Shown here piece after piece: positions 49,239 to 59,654 of a stretch of 64,000 nt of DNA (positions are counted from its first letter, which is position 1; each line of letters starts with the position of its first letter). The position numbers and the translations under genes are program-made. The notes below the pieces were generated by a model, which saw only the letters and a list, made by a program, of their open reading frames with translations, searched no databases and was not told the origin of the DNA. Source of the stretch: Persicaria tinctoria (lineage: Eukaryota > Streptophyta > Magnoliopsida > Caryophyllales > Polygonaceae); NCBI GenBank assembly GCA_037127255.1, contig JBANSL010000017.1, forward strand, positions 67,253,857-67,317,856, given 5' to 3'.

Positions 49239-51150
49239 TTGATCGCCCTTATGAGTTCGTGATTCTCTCCTTCTATGATAATCTTTCATAGCCCTTTCCT
49301 TGTTGCCTGATGCAGACCCATGCAGATTGCAGCAACTTCTATTTGGAGAACAGTTCCTTTACATGTCTCATAATAAAAAAAAGTATCAATTACGAGGCCC
49401 TTGGAGTCAATCTCTAATGACTCCCCTCACCTGGTAAACACCAGTAGGTTTACCTGAGCCATCCACATTAATTTTGTAGATGGTCTCTTGTGGTTTGATC
49501 CACTTAGCTTTTATCCTCTTGCTCTTAGTATTTCCGTTACTACGTTATATCTCTATTTGCTTCCAAGCATTGATATTAGAGATGGTTTTATGTACTATGC
49601 TTGCTATTGGTACGTTCCTGGTTTTTATTGTTAAAGATGAGCCCATTTCTGGTTTCCCGGATGACTTGCTAGATGAAGCAAAGATCTTCAAAGTGAGGAT
49701 TTTCCTTTCTTATTGCTACAATACCTTCGAAATCAACTTTGTTTCCTCTGATATTTTTGAAGAATTTACCTGTTAGTTGTTCATAATTTGTTATTAAATT
49801 GTTGGCAAAAGGACAGTTCATGAAAACATGGGTGATATCCTCAACCTCTAGGTTGCAAAGATAACATTGGGTTGTTCATATTTTTGAAGAATTTGCCTGT
49901 TAGTTGTTCATATTTTTGAAGAATTTACCTGTTAGTTGTTCATAATTTATTTAGTCTATGTTTGGAGGGAAGGCCCATAATAGTCATCTTCCAAATTGAA
50001 TTCTTGATCCTAGGTGGTATTTTAAATTTCCATATCCACTTGTAATCATTTTTGATTTGTTGTCTTCGATTTATTAGATTCTTTTTTGATTTTCTAGTAA
50101 AATTGCCATTGGGTTCTAGCTTCTAAATTAACTTATCCGGTGTGTCCCAATCCGGAATTTGGATTTCCAAGATTTTTTGGACAGTGTTATATGGGAACAT
50201 TCTAGTAAAGAGAGATCTATTCCATTGATTTTGAGAAGTGAATAGGTGATTTACTGTCAAATTTGGCTCATGATTGTCTAGAAACTCTAATAATAAGGTA
50301 TCTGGTATCCAGGGGTCATTCCATACATTTACTCAACTACCATTTCCAATAATCCAAAGTAGCCCTTGATTGAATCTTTCTCTTAGGGATAAGAGTTGAC
50401 CGAATTGCCAAGAAGTGTTCTGGCTAGATCGTGTTCTTATGCCTTCAGTTTGAAGATATTTCTCTTTTATAACTCGTACTCATATATTATTTTGATCCGT
50501 ATAAATTTTCCATAATAATTTCATTTGTAGACTTATATTTAAATCTTCGACTTTTCTAAGACCAAGGCCTTCTTTATGCTTGGGTTTGCATATATTTTCC
50601 TAGCTAATTAGTGGTGTATATCTTTTCGATTGGAGCTTATTCCAGGAAAAAAATATTATTTATTTGATCAATCTGTTGAAGGATTCCTTTTGGGAGTAGA
50701 AAGTTTTACATTAGATAGTTTGTCTTGGAGATAATATTTGCTTGGATAAGCCCTGTCCTTCCTGCCTGGGAGAGGGTATAGAAGCCTTCTATTTAGTTAA
50801 TTGTTTTTTGAGATTCTGGATAGCTTCCTCAAATACACATTTTTTAATCCTACCAATAATAATTAAGTGGAATACCAAGGTATTTTTCAAGTGTTTTTGA
50901 TATCGGAATTTTATTTTTTTTGGCTAGAGATTTTGCTAGTGCCGAATTTACATTTGTAGAGCACTGAAGGAAACTTTTATTGTAGTTTATTGTTAGCCCT
51001 GATAAGTTGGAAAAGTTATTAATCATACTTTGTATTGTATTAAGACTGGTATGAGCTGTTTTTGCAAAGATAATTGTGTCATCTGTAATGTTAGAAAGGG
51101 TAGTGGTGTGCCATTTTTTGTTAGTTTAATGTCCACTAATGCATCCTCGC

Positions 51151-51558
51151 TAGACCTGTCAAACGGGTCATTCGGATCAGGTTCGGGTCGGGTCACTTCG
51201 GGTCTCGGATAAAACAGGTTTCGGGTATTTCCGGGTTGACTAGAACCCGGGTTTGACCGGGTTTCGGGTCGATTTTGGGTTTGTCAATTTTTTCTTTTTT
51301 AAATTAAAAAAATCATGATTTGATAATTTTGCGATAAATTTTAAGTATATATAAAAAAAATATTTAATTATAAATCAACCGGGTCAATCAGGTAAATCGG
51401 GTCAAAATTACCGGGTCAATCGAGTCACCGGGTCGAAACCCAGATTACCCGGAAAATTTCCGGTTTTTTCGGGTTCGGGTCGAAAAAAATTTCCGGGTCA
51501 AAATATCTCCGGGCGGTCGGGTCGGGTTTTCGGGTCGGGTTATGTTTTGACAGGTCTA
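51151..51558. mobile_element. Non-autonomous hAT-like element with TCGGGT arrays
   Basis: The ends are TAGACCTGTCAAAC and TTTTGACAGGTCTA, identical over 14 bp to the copy at 32540-32974. An exact 8-bp duplication ATCCTCGC flanks it (51143-51150 and 51559-51566). It is inserted in LINE RT sequence, so it is younger than the LINE. Non-coding. Confidence 0.92.
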
Positions 51559-52265
51559 ATCCTCGCGCAAAGCTTCCTTATGCAATTTTCTTGCTAACTT
51601 TTCCATAACAATGACAAAAATGTAAGGAGTAAGAGGATCACCTTGTCTAATTCCCCAGTTTGGTTTAAATTGTTTCCCCGGACAATTATTTACTAGTACT
51701 GAGAAGGTTGTTGTGGTTAAACATTTCATTATCCATTTGATCCAAGTCAGATGAAAGCCAAATTTAGTGAGCACAACCTCGATGTAGGACCAATTGATTT
51801 TGTCATTGGCTTTTTCCATATCTAATTTTAAGGTCATCCAACCTTTTTTTTCCTTTTTGTTTATGAAAACTATGGAAGATTTCGTGTGCAATTAACGTGT
51901 TGTCTTGTATCGATCATCCTTCAACAAAGGCACCTTGAATTGGACTTATTAGTTTTGGGAGAATCGGTCTGAGCCTATTTGCCAATATTTTTGAAATTAC
52001 TTTGTATAAGGTGTTGCATAGACTGATTGGTCTATAATGATTAATAGTCGTAGGGTTATCAGTTTTTGGAATAAGGGCTATAAATGTTTGGTTGATTTCA
52101 GTGAGTAAAAGTGTTTAGCTAGTGGATTTGAAGGATTTAGGGTCAAATTAAATAGAACACAAGAATTGTTAAGGTTTTCATTATTCGGATAATATGCGAA
52201 TAACGTTACAAGGAACGGAAAAAAAGGTTTACATTCATAATTTTAATAAAGTTGTGGAATACAAT

Positions 52266-52957
52266 CTAGGAAAATAGTAAAGGACGGCCGGACTCGGCAC
52301 GCAAGGCTCGAAATCTCTCAATCTGAGCTTGAAACGGAGCATCCCATCCTTTGACGCTCGGATGATGATGTTCGACCCATTCTAGCGGAGGCGGCGGAAG
52401 AGGAGCGTTAGGACGCAACCAGATCTATGAGAACAAAAAATTAGAGTTAGAGTATTGACATATATATGAAAAGCATGAATAGGTAATAAAAAAGACGTTT
52501 GAAGTCGTACCGCGGCAAAATGGTCTTGGTTTCCGATGCAGGCTACACCAAGAGTTGCTGATTGAGGGTTGTTAGCAGGTGTCGGCGAGATCATGGGTAG
52601 ACATGTGAACGGATGATGCCAAGCTAGGACGACGAGAGGAATCTGATATACCGTTGCAAATACTAAACCCATAATGGGTAGCTCTATCCACCGTCTCCTA
52701 TCACCATGCACAGCCCCCGCCCATCTCTGGTAGTCGATGAACTGCTGGAATGGGTACCCTCCCGTATAACAACCGGCGTACAGATCGGCGTGATCCTCCA
52801 AGTGATTGCATAGTAACGTTTTGAGTTCCGGGAAAGCAGTCTCGCCGATCGGTGATGTCAAAGCCGCCAAAGCACGGTAGCCACAATGACCATCTCCAAC
52901 AATGTCCCTCACCGTCTCAATATGACCGAGCATGAAGGGATCAACGTTGTTTCGACC
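52266..52957 (-). CDS. OTU-type cysteine-protease domain downstream of the transposase
   Basis: In the same frame as the transposase, after the TAG. The motif VRDIVGDGHCGYRALAAL holds the catalytic Asp-Gly-x-Cys of OTU deubiquitinases. The catalytic His lies in NQDHFAAI, which is completed only by splicing out 52425-52510; the last exon adds WLRPNAPLPPPPLEW and ends at TAG 52266. An internal Met (52933) could start a separate 170-codon product of the spliced message. OTU proteins remove ubiquitin from substrates. Its target here is unknown; protecting the transposase from degradation is only a guess. The region around the Asp, Cys and His looks intact. Confidence 0.75.
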
Positions 52958-55112
52958 CTAGTTGAACCCTCTGAACACATCATCACGTCCACGTCGAGCT
53001 GAGGTCGCTTGTGGACGAGGCCGAGCAGCATTTCGAGCAGCACGCGCTTCTTCTCTCTCAAACCTTTCCCTTACCTCCTCGTATGGCAACGGGTTGGTTC
53101 TGCAGGCATTCCTCGACCCCCGAGGCCTCTCCTTCCTTCGGACGCTTGCTGATGAGGGTGGGTGCAGCTCATCCTCGCATACATCGTTGGAAGTCGTGTA
53201 TGCAGATGATAGCTCATACGGCAGTGGGGTGTCGTCGAGGTCAGTCCATGACAAATCCATCCAGAACGGGTGGATGTCCTCGGCGGGTATCGGAGTACCG
53301 GAGTTGACGTATGCCTGAATCTCATGGACACAAGGGATCCCATAACAAACCCTCGAATGTCGGTCCGTGCATACCGGAGGAACCTTTTGGTTCACGACGT
53401 CCTGCCACATCTTGTATAGATAATCGAAGCACTTTTTGGAGATTAAAGTCTTTACCTCATTGAAAAGGTTGACTTTATACGCCGTTGTTGGCCATTTGAA
53501 GCGGTCGATCTCCAAAGCAATTTGCAGCTCATGCAGTTGACGATCGTTGACTCTATGGATTGCATCGATCACGATGTGGAAGTCACCAGTCGATGAGTGA
53601 AGTGTCTCCTTCAGAACCTTGTGTTGACCCTCAACTCTGTACACATTGAAGTGCATACCACTAAATATTCGATATTATATCATATTGTAATGGGAGATAT
53701 GAAGTAAGGTTGTACCTGTTTGTCGTACGGGTGCCGAGATGGAAGACATTATCTACGTAGCATCGTACGATGCTCCTGCTGTATGGAAGCCAAACCGACT
53801 CTAAATACGCCACCACACCTGGGAATGGGTGCCATGCAGCGTGTAGCGCCCGACGACGTCGGTTGAATGATTCCTCCGACCTCGATTCGAACAGCCCCCA
53901 ACAGTTGCCCTTAAAGATGCCAGCGTAGTTTAAATTCTTCGTGATCTTCAGAGCAGCTTCCTCGCATCTTCTCGTCACGTGTAACCAACAAAGGAGATGC
54001 TGGACGTCGGGGAAGACAACATTCAGCGCCGCCAAGAGACCTAGCTCTCGATCAGTCATGATAGCTTGAGGCTGAACCGTCCCAAGCAAGATCTGAAGTT
54101 GTCGCAACACCCAGGCGTATGTGTCTTCGTTCTCTTGCGACATGAAGGCATAGGCGATGCAGTAAGTATTGCATGAGGGTGTGAACCCGACCACCTCGCA
54201 CAAAGGAATCCCATATCTGCAAGTGTAAATATGTTACATATAAAATACTTTATAATTGACTATATGTGCAATAATGTAATCGTAATTAAGTAACTTACGC
54301 ATTTGTTTTGTATGTGTTGTCCATTATGATAACGTAATGGAACCTTCGGAGAAGGCGTATCCCGTCGGGATGCGCGAGGAAGAGGTCGCTCAAGACGTTG
54401 TCGTCATCCGGATGTCGTCTGAAGTCGTAGTAGTACCTTCTTTCCCGCAGATGGTGCAAGGTATCCTGGGTCATCGTCCGACTACCTCTTTCTTCGGCGA
54501 CCACAATGGCGAGCGTGTTGGTAAGGCTCTTCCTTGACGTGACGCTGGTCTCATCCAACTGCCTCAATCCGTACCCAATGGATTTTGGAGGAGTGCCAAC
54601 TTCCTTCATCCACCTCGCCATCTTCTTTTCCCCCTCTGCCATCTGTCCGGCGATGGCGTGACCCTTTAAGCTCGTGGAAAGCCCGTGGTTATGAACACCG
54701 TGGGTTACCGTCATAACCCAGTGACCCGGCGGAGCTTCGTGTCCGTGTAGAGAGAATGGACAACCACTTATCTTCGACTGCGTGCTCCGGAGGTTCCTCC
54801 CGCGTGGTCGGTACTCCCCAAACTGCTCGCAAGCAAGGAGAACCCCGCCTGGACGATTCGACGCCCCCGTCCAAGACCGCTTGATTACTAAAATCATGCA
54901 GTGTCTCCGACCCAAGTCCTTGAAATGCGTAACCATTTCGTCACGGTCATTCCAAACCATTGGGTCCGAGAACTCAGACGTAAAGTCTCGAAACTATATT
55001 CACATAATTGGAAATATGAACAAAACGGAAGGAATACGAAATATGTTCACTCTACGAAACCTATCCATACCTGGGATACTTGGAGACGAGGATTGCTTTG
55101 CGGCTCGGCCAT
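52266..55112 (-). CDS. MULE transposase with in-frame OTU domain (one internal TAG)
   Basis: The model is complement(join(52266..52424, 52511..53636, 53716..54216, 54299..54993, 55071..55112)): five exons, all introns GT..AG of 77-86 bp, phases consistent, 841 codons. The first 638 residues are a Mutator-family transposase. They hold a FAR1/WRKY-GCM1-type zinc finger (GCPFSLHG, then HGVHNHG, about residues 80-120), and a DDE core with VIIMDNTY (first Asp), IMTDRELG (second Asp), LLCWLHV (Cys/His), SRSEESF (Glu) and TTNRVEG. A SWIM-like region (CYGIPCVHEI) and an Arg-rich tail follow. TAG at 52958-52960 (codon 639) interrupts the frame before an OTU domain. The start at 55112 gives MAEPQSNPRLQ. 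The module would cut and paste MULE DNA in the nucleus. It is either a recently broken polyprotein or a transposase with a detached protease. Confidence 0.8.
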
Positions 55113-55224
55113 AACGATTCTAACGGCGAAAGAATATATCGAAAGAAGTCGGACTTTGTTTTGGAGTGCGGAATCAAGTTGTCCTCCTTCGTTTCAAATA
55201 GGCACTGTTGCGTTAATTGTAAGC

Positions 55225-55400
55225 AGAACCCTAGCACGTCCTTAAAGACGTGCTAGGGTTTAGGGTTTGGCTAGGTTAGGGTTTAGGGTAAGGAAACTGC
55301 ACGTGGTTAAGGACGTGCAGTTTCGACAAACCCTAAAACCCTAGCCAAACCCTTAAACCCTAGCCAAACCCTTAAACCCTAGCACGTCTTTAAGGTAGTT
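55225..55400. promoter_or_regulatory. Hairpins and telomere-like repeats upstream of the transposase gene
   Basis: Palindrome CTAGCACGTCCTTAAAGACG-TGCTAG (about 55231-55256) and CTGCACGTGGTTAAGGACG-TGCAG (about 55298-55321) alternate with TTTAGGG-like runs (55256-55290), whose inverse CCCTAAA/CCCTTAAACCC lies at 55325-55382. The whole block can fold back. It sits about 110 bp upstream of the transposase start, between it and the PMD gene end, so a promoter or transposase-binding role is plausible. It is not a chromosome end. Confidence 0.55.
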
Positions 55401-55729
55401 GTATCAAGTATGAGGATATGGATCTCCAAGGTAGTCGCAAGAGTGTCGATCTACTTCGACAATCTGTTTCTGTGCTCCTTCACAAATCCTGAGGGAAGTT
55501 CCTAACCAAAATATGCAGGAAAACATTATAAACAACATACACAATCTTGTTTCACGTTTTCGTTATCGGGCAACCATATCATATTAACGTTTTCGTTCTT
55601 GATGTTTACGTTCAATATGATTCGGAAGAAATGAGAAGAGTCTACTCGAGATAGAAATAGAAATATAGAGATATATACAAAATCCGTAATATAAAAGTAT
55701 AATATCAAGATAGAAACTGTAAAAGTACA

Positions 55730-58148
55730 TCACTGGTCTACATGATGGCGTACAGCATGATCCAAAATCTCCGTCACCTCGTCCACTAGCTGCTCAATGC
55801 GAGGGTCGCTAGCCAGGGCCCTCAAATAGCCCTCGACCTCACGAAAGCGGGCTGTTAGCGCCGAACGGTTGACGGGAGGCTGAGGGAGGTCCACCCATGG
55901 GTCCATGCCGATCAGGTGGACGGGTGCCGGCGGGTTGGGATGGGGTGGCGTGGTCGGCAGCACGTACGGCCGGCTCTGCGACGCGTACCAAGACAAGTAA
56001 TCTGCAGTGACACCGACCTGGCAATCCTCGCTGGTGCGCCTGTGCTCGGCCAGCCTGTAGAAGCGACCCTCGTCCTGCAGGTCCTGCCACCTGTTGTGGC
56101 CCGGGGCAAACACGGCGATGTACCTCGCGTTCTTCAGGGTCGTGTCGCGGCAGACCTGATCCGGCGCGATGACGGCCTGCGGGATCCCCTGGACCCGTCC
56201 GAACTGCCAGAGGCACCTATCGGGCATATACGGCTCCTCCTCCCCGCAGAAGGTGATGGTGCCCCGATAGGTGGACTGACGGTACTGGCCGTCGAAGTCC
56301 AGATCACGCCTAAAAGGCATCCACCGGACCTACAATTAAACAAATCAGATGTAATTCACAGCTAAGAATTATAAGTGATATAGATAGAGTCTCGAATACA
56401 TACATCAGCGACGGTAAGACGGTCCACCTCGTCCCGCAGCTCCCGGATCTTCTTCAGCTTCGCGTCGTCCTTCATGCGCGGTGGCTGCTTCGGACAGATG
56501 AACTTCGCGTAGAAGCGAGGGTCATCCTTCCTAGCCGGGTCGCTGGACAAATCACCTCGGAAGCGAGGGAAGTACGCCCATATCCAAGCCTTGACACAAA
56601 AAAGTATGTCGTTAGCATATAATTTAAATATTTGTAAACTAAAACTCTAATTCAACGGTCTCGTACATGTAGGATCGGCGTGCAGCTGTCTATACCCTTC
56701 GCACCTGAGCGGGTAGCCTCGCCTAGGCCCCTGTACAGACAAGCGAGGGCACCTGCAGCCCATGCAAGGGTGGCCGTACGTGGGATGTCCCAAATAAGGC
56801 CGAATATCCTCCATGGGATCCTACTCTGCGACTTGTCTACAAACAGAGTCGCGGCGAGAGCGATGGCCATGTACGTCCTGTGCAGAAATAGACGCTGTGC
56901 AGGGTCATCCTCGGGCTGCCCCCCTCCCACATGAGTGCGCAGCCGAATCTGCTCAGGATCAGCCGCGGCCTCTGGGTCATCGGCAGGGGCGGGGTCGACG
57001 AGCGGCCCGTGTCTCTGCTGCCACTGGGTAATAAACCCAGTCACCGGAGGGCCGCCAGCGTGTCTGTATGCCTTCAGAGTCTACGGGGTGAGCTGGTAGT
57101 ACTCCGCGATGGCGGGGACCAAAGCGCCCGCGGGCAGATGTGACGTGCAGGGCTGGCCATCAATCGGAAGTCCCATCAGACAGGCAACATCGTGGAGCGT
57201 GATGGTCATCTCGCCCCATGGAAAGTGGAAGGAGCTGGTCTCCGGGTGCCAATGCTCCAAAAAGGCCGTGCAGGTGAACTCGTCGACACACTGCCAGTGG
57301 AGGGACCTCAGCTGGGGGATGCCGGATGGGAGCAGATCCTACACCCAGGTCCCCGGGCCCTCAAATATGTAGGGCTCGAAAGGCTGCAAGTGAGTCGCCC
57401 GGTGGTGGAACTTGAGCAGCGGCAGCTCCACCGTAGGATCTCTCCACACCTGATACGCACGGTGATGCCTGTAAGACACAAGCAGCTCTCCCGGCGGCAA
57501 TAAAGGGTCGACCTGCACAGCCAGTGCGGCAGCCTGCGCAGGGATGGGCTCGGGCTCTACCTATGGGCCCCCCTGGCCCTGAGCCTGCCCCTCCTAACCG
57601 TCGTCAGCCTCCTCAACGACGTCAGGGATCACATCATCTGCAGAGCCCAAGGAGATCGTTGCTGGTGTGGCGGAGGTCGAAGGCTCGGGCTCGTGTGTGC
57701 CGGATGTAAAAGCCTCTAGCACGGCTGAAGTAGAAGCTGCTGGCGGCACGGCTGAAGTAGAAGTCTCCGGAACGGCTGAAGTAGAAGTCTCCGGAACGGC
57801 TGAAGTAGATGCCTCCGGGATGGTCGGTGGAACACGAGTAGGCGGTCTAACCATGTCGGCCCGTCGCCCACCGACTACGTCGGTAATACAGCTACTCAAA
57901 ACATCAGCGGGCTCTAAAGAAGGCTGCAACCCTATCATCGCATCGCCCGAACGATCCCAACCTGGCAGACCCTTCCAGAAGCTGTCGTGCTCGTCGGCCG
58001 GGGGCGTCCCCATCGACGGCTGTAAGCGCTCTGCAGACGCAAGTAGATCGTCGATTGTCTGATCGGGGGATGCCGCAGACTCCTGTACCTGGCTGACCGC
58101 TGCCCGGTCGCCGAACCTAATAGGCCGAAGGGTACCATCACCCCTCAT
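55730..58148 (-). pseudogene. Plant mobile domain (PMD/MAIN-like) gene with four in-frame TAG codons
   Basis: The model is complement(join(55730..56329, 56404..56589, 56667..58148)): two GT..AG introns of 77 and 74 bp, phases consistent, 756 codons. The N-terminal third is Ser/Thr/Pro-rich with a repeated STSAVPET unit. The PMD follows: LLVSYRHH, ELPLLKFHHR, FHFPWGEMTITLHDVACLMG and LPIDG (about 57250-57140), then the LACLYRGLG and AWIWAYFPRF blocks and VRWMPFRRDL. TAG codons lie at 57594-57596, 57561-57563, 57339-57341 and 57081-57083; everything else is open. PMD proteins occur in MULEs and other plant transposons and as host genes (MAIN, MAIL1). Start chosen at the first ATG after an upstream TAA. 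Same strand as the transposase gene, 618 bp upstream of its start. Confidence 0.8.
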
Positions 58149-58149
58149 G

Positions 58150-58950
58150 AGCCTCCCTGCCCGTTATTATGATCCAGTTGAATATTAATGTCTTTTCAGT
58201 ATATTTTAATGTATTTTAATGTATTTTAATGTCTTTTGATGTATTTTAATATATTTTCATATGTTTTATTGTCTTTTATTATATTTTAATGTTAATTAAG
58301 TATTACAATTATATTTTAATTTTTTTTATTGTATTCAATATTAATTTATTTTTATGTATTTGAATATATTTAAATATATTTTAATGTTAATTAAATAATT
58401 TTGAAGTATTTTAATATTTTTTAATGTTTTTTATTATCTTTCAATATAAATTTATTTTTATGTATTTGAATATATTTTAATATATTCAAATATATTTTTA
58501 TGTTAATTAAATTATTTTGAAGTATATTAATATTTTTTAATGTTTTTTATTATCTTTCAATATAAATTTATTTTTATGTATTTGAATATATTTGAATATA
58601 TTCAAATATATTTTAATGTTAATTAAATACTTTTGAAGTATTATAATATATTTTAATGTTTTTTATTGTCTGTCAATTGTAATTTTTTTCTATGTATTTG
58701 AATATATACTATCTATTATATTCTATCAAATTACAACTATATTCTTTTATATCAAACTATATACTATAAAAAAAACATTATAATATATAAATAAATCAAA
58801 AAATATATTTTCAATTATATTCTATCAAACAATATATATTATCAATCATATATTCTATAAACTTCTATTATAAAACTATAATATAATCTATCAAATTATA
58901 TTTTAAAACTCTAAAAATAAATCAAACAAAAAGTAATTCAAATAACATAC
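58150..58950. repeat. AT-rich island of TATTTTAATG-type repeats
   Basis: About 800 bp, very AT-rich, of variants of TATTTTAATGT, TTTGAATATATTT and TTATTTTTATGTA. A unit of about 110-120 bp is repeated near 58300, 58430 and 58560. No coding. It lies between the PMD gene start and a GC-rich segment, so it could be a spacer or a long intron. Confidence 0.6.
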
Positions 58951-59348
58951 CGGTGGAGTCGGGATCGGGGACACCTCAATGGTCCGACGCTTCCGCAGCG
59001 GTAATAGACCGTCGTCCGCCTCCGCCACTGCTCCGCCGCCATACGCCGCCCCACCACCACCACCCTCCTCCTCGGCCACTGCTCGGCCTCCTTCGCTGGC
59101 GCCAGACGCCGCCCCACCACCACCACCCTCCTCCTCCGCCAAAGCCGCCAGCACCACCCTCTCCTCAGCCACCGGCTCCACCGCCACTGCCTCCCCCGAT
59201 GCTCCACCACCCTCCACCTCCATCGCCGTCGCACCACCACCAACCTCCATCGCCTCCGTCGCCGCCAGCAGATCCGCCTCCAAAGCCGCCACCGCCGCCT
59301 CGAGCTCTCTCTCTCTTTCTGTCTCCATCTCTCTCGTCTCTCTCTCTG

Positions 59349-59429
<81 letters not shown>

Positions 59430-59550
59430 CTCTCTCTCTTGGTCAAGCTCCGGCCGGCGATCGCTCTCTCTCTCTCTCTCGAGATTTCCCTGGTGAATGA
59501 AGACGAAGACGAAGAGGCACGTCATCTTCGTCTTTACTAGACGGGCTTGC
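58951..59550 (-). other. GC-rich segment, possible 5' exon, with (TC)n
   Basis: On the minus strand a 141-codon frame (59328-58903) encodes METERERELEAAVAALEADL followed by Gly/Ala/Glu-rich repeats. A possible splice donor CCG|GTATGT lies at 58948. It does not splice in phase into the PMD exon at the obvious acceptor, so I do not attach it. The (TC)n tract generates long Arg/Glu and Leu/Ser frames that are artefacts. Confidence 0.3.
59351..59426. repeat. (TC)n microsatellite
   Basis: An uninterrupted TC repeat of about 76 bp, with shorter TC runs on both sides (59318-59345, 59431-59439, 59466-59480). Confidence 0.95.
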
Positions 59551-59583
59551 ACGTCCGGGTTCGGGTGGCTCTCACCCCACTTG

Positions 59584-59601
59584 CACGTCCTTAAGGACGT
59601 G
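59584..59601. promoter_or_regulatory. 18-bp perfect palindrome CACGTCCTTAAGGACGTG
   Basis: It is a perfect palindrome, close to the right end of the MULE module. Near-identical palindromes lie upstream of the transposase gene (55233-55253 and 55299-55320). Recurrence near the end and before a gene suggests a transposase-binding or promoter element. Confidence 0.5.
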
Positions 59602-59654
59602 GGGATTTGCGGTGTATATAGCCGAAACGTATTTTAGCAGTGGTTTGGTAATAC

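Larger units (their letters stand above)
48940..52140 (-). pseudogene. LINE reverse transcriptase to RNase H, broken
   Basis: Minus strand. [11 protein letters not shown] (about 52100), [25 protein letters not shown] (split in writing here: YRPISLCN, then KILANRL, about 52030-51970), PIQGAF and IAHEIFHSF (51960-51870), then KLDMEKANDKINW and GIRQGDPLTPY (51891-51640, open for 111 codons to 51556). The polymerase FADD box falls close to the hAT insertion and is degraded (FLTLQMTQ). The thumb and zf-RVT regions carry many stops. RNase H (about 49480-48950) shows INVDGSGKPTGV and VEFNHCFREANKVADYIA. Confidence 0.7.
52141..59650 (-). mobile_element. MULE module carrying transposase-OTU and PMD genes
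   Basis: A 7.5-kb block inserted in a LINE, with two intron-containing genes on the minus strand, both of transposon-linked families. I found no clear terminal inverted repeats, so it may be a non-TIR MULE. The words TTTAGCTAGTGG (left, about 52127) and TTTTAGCAGTGG (right, about 59632) resemble each other but are not an exact duplication. About 0.4 kb of the LINE seems to be missing at the junction. Confidence 0.65.

Noticed and set aside
55256..55382. Telomere end
   Set aside because: TTTAGGG-like words are few, degenerate and inverted, inside a transposon module with genes on both sides.
52958..57596. TAG reassigned to glutamine
   Set aside because: Plant nuclear genes use the standard code, and the transposase-OTU model itself ends at TAG (52266). 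Decay of CAG is simpler.
58953..59552. Long frames of Leu/Ser or Arg/Glu around the TC repeat
   Set aside because: They arise from (TC)n and GC-rich repeats read in several phases; not evidence of protein.
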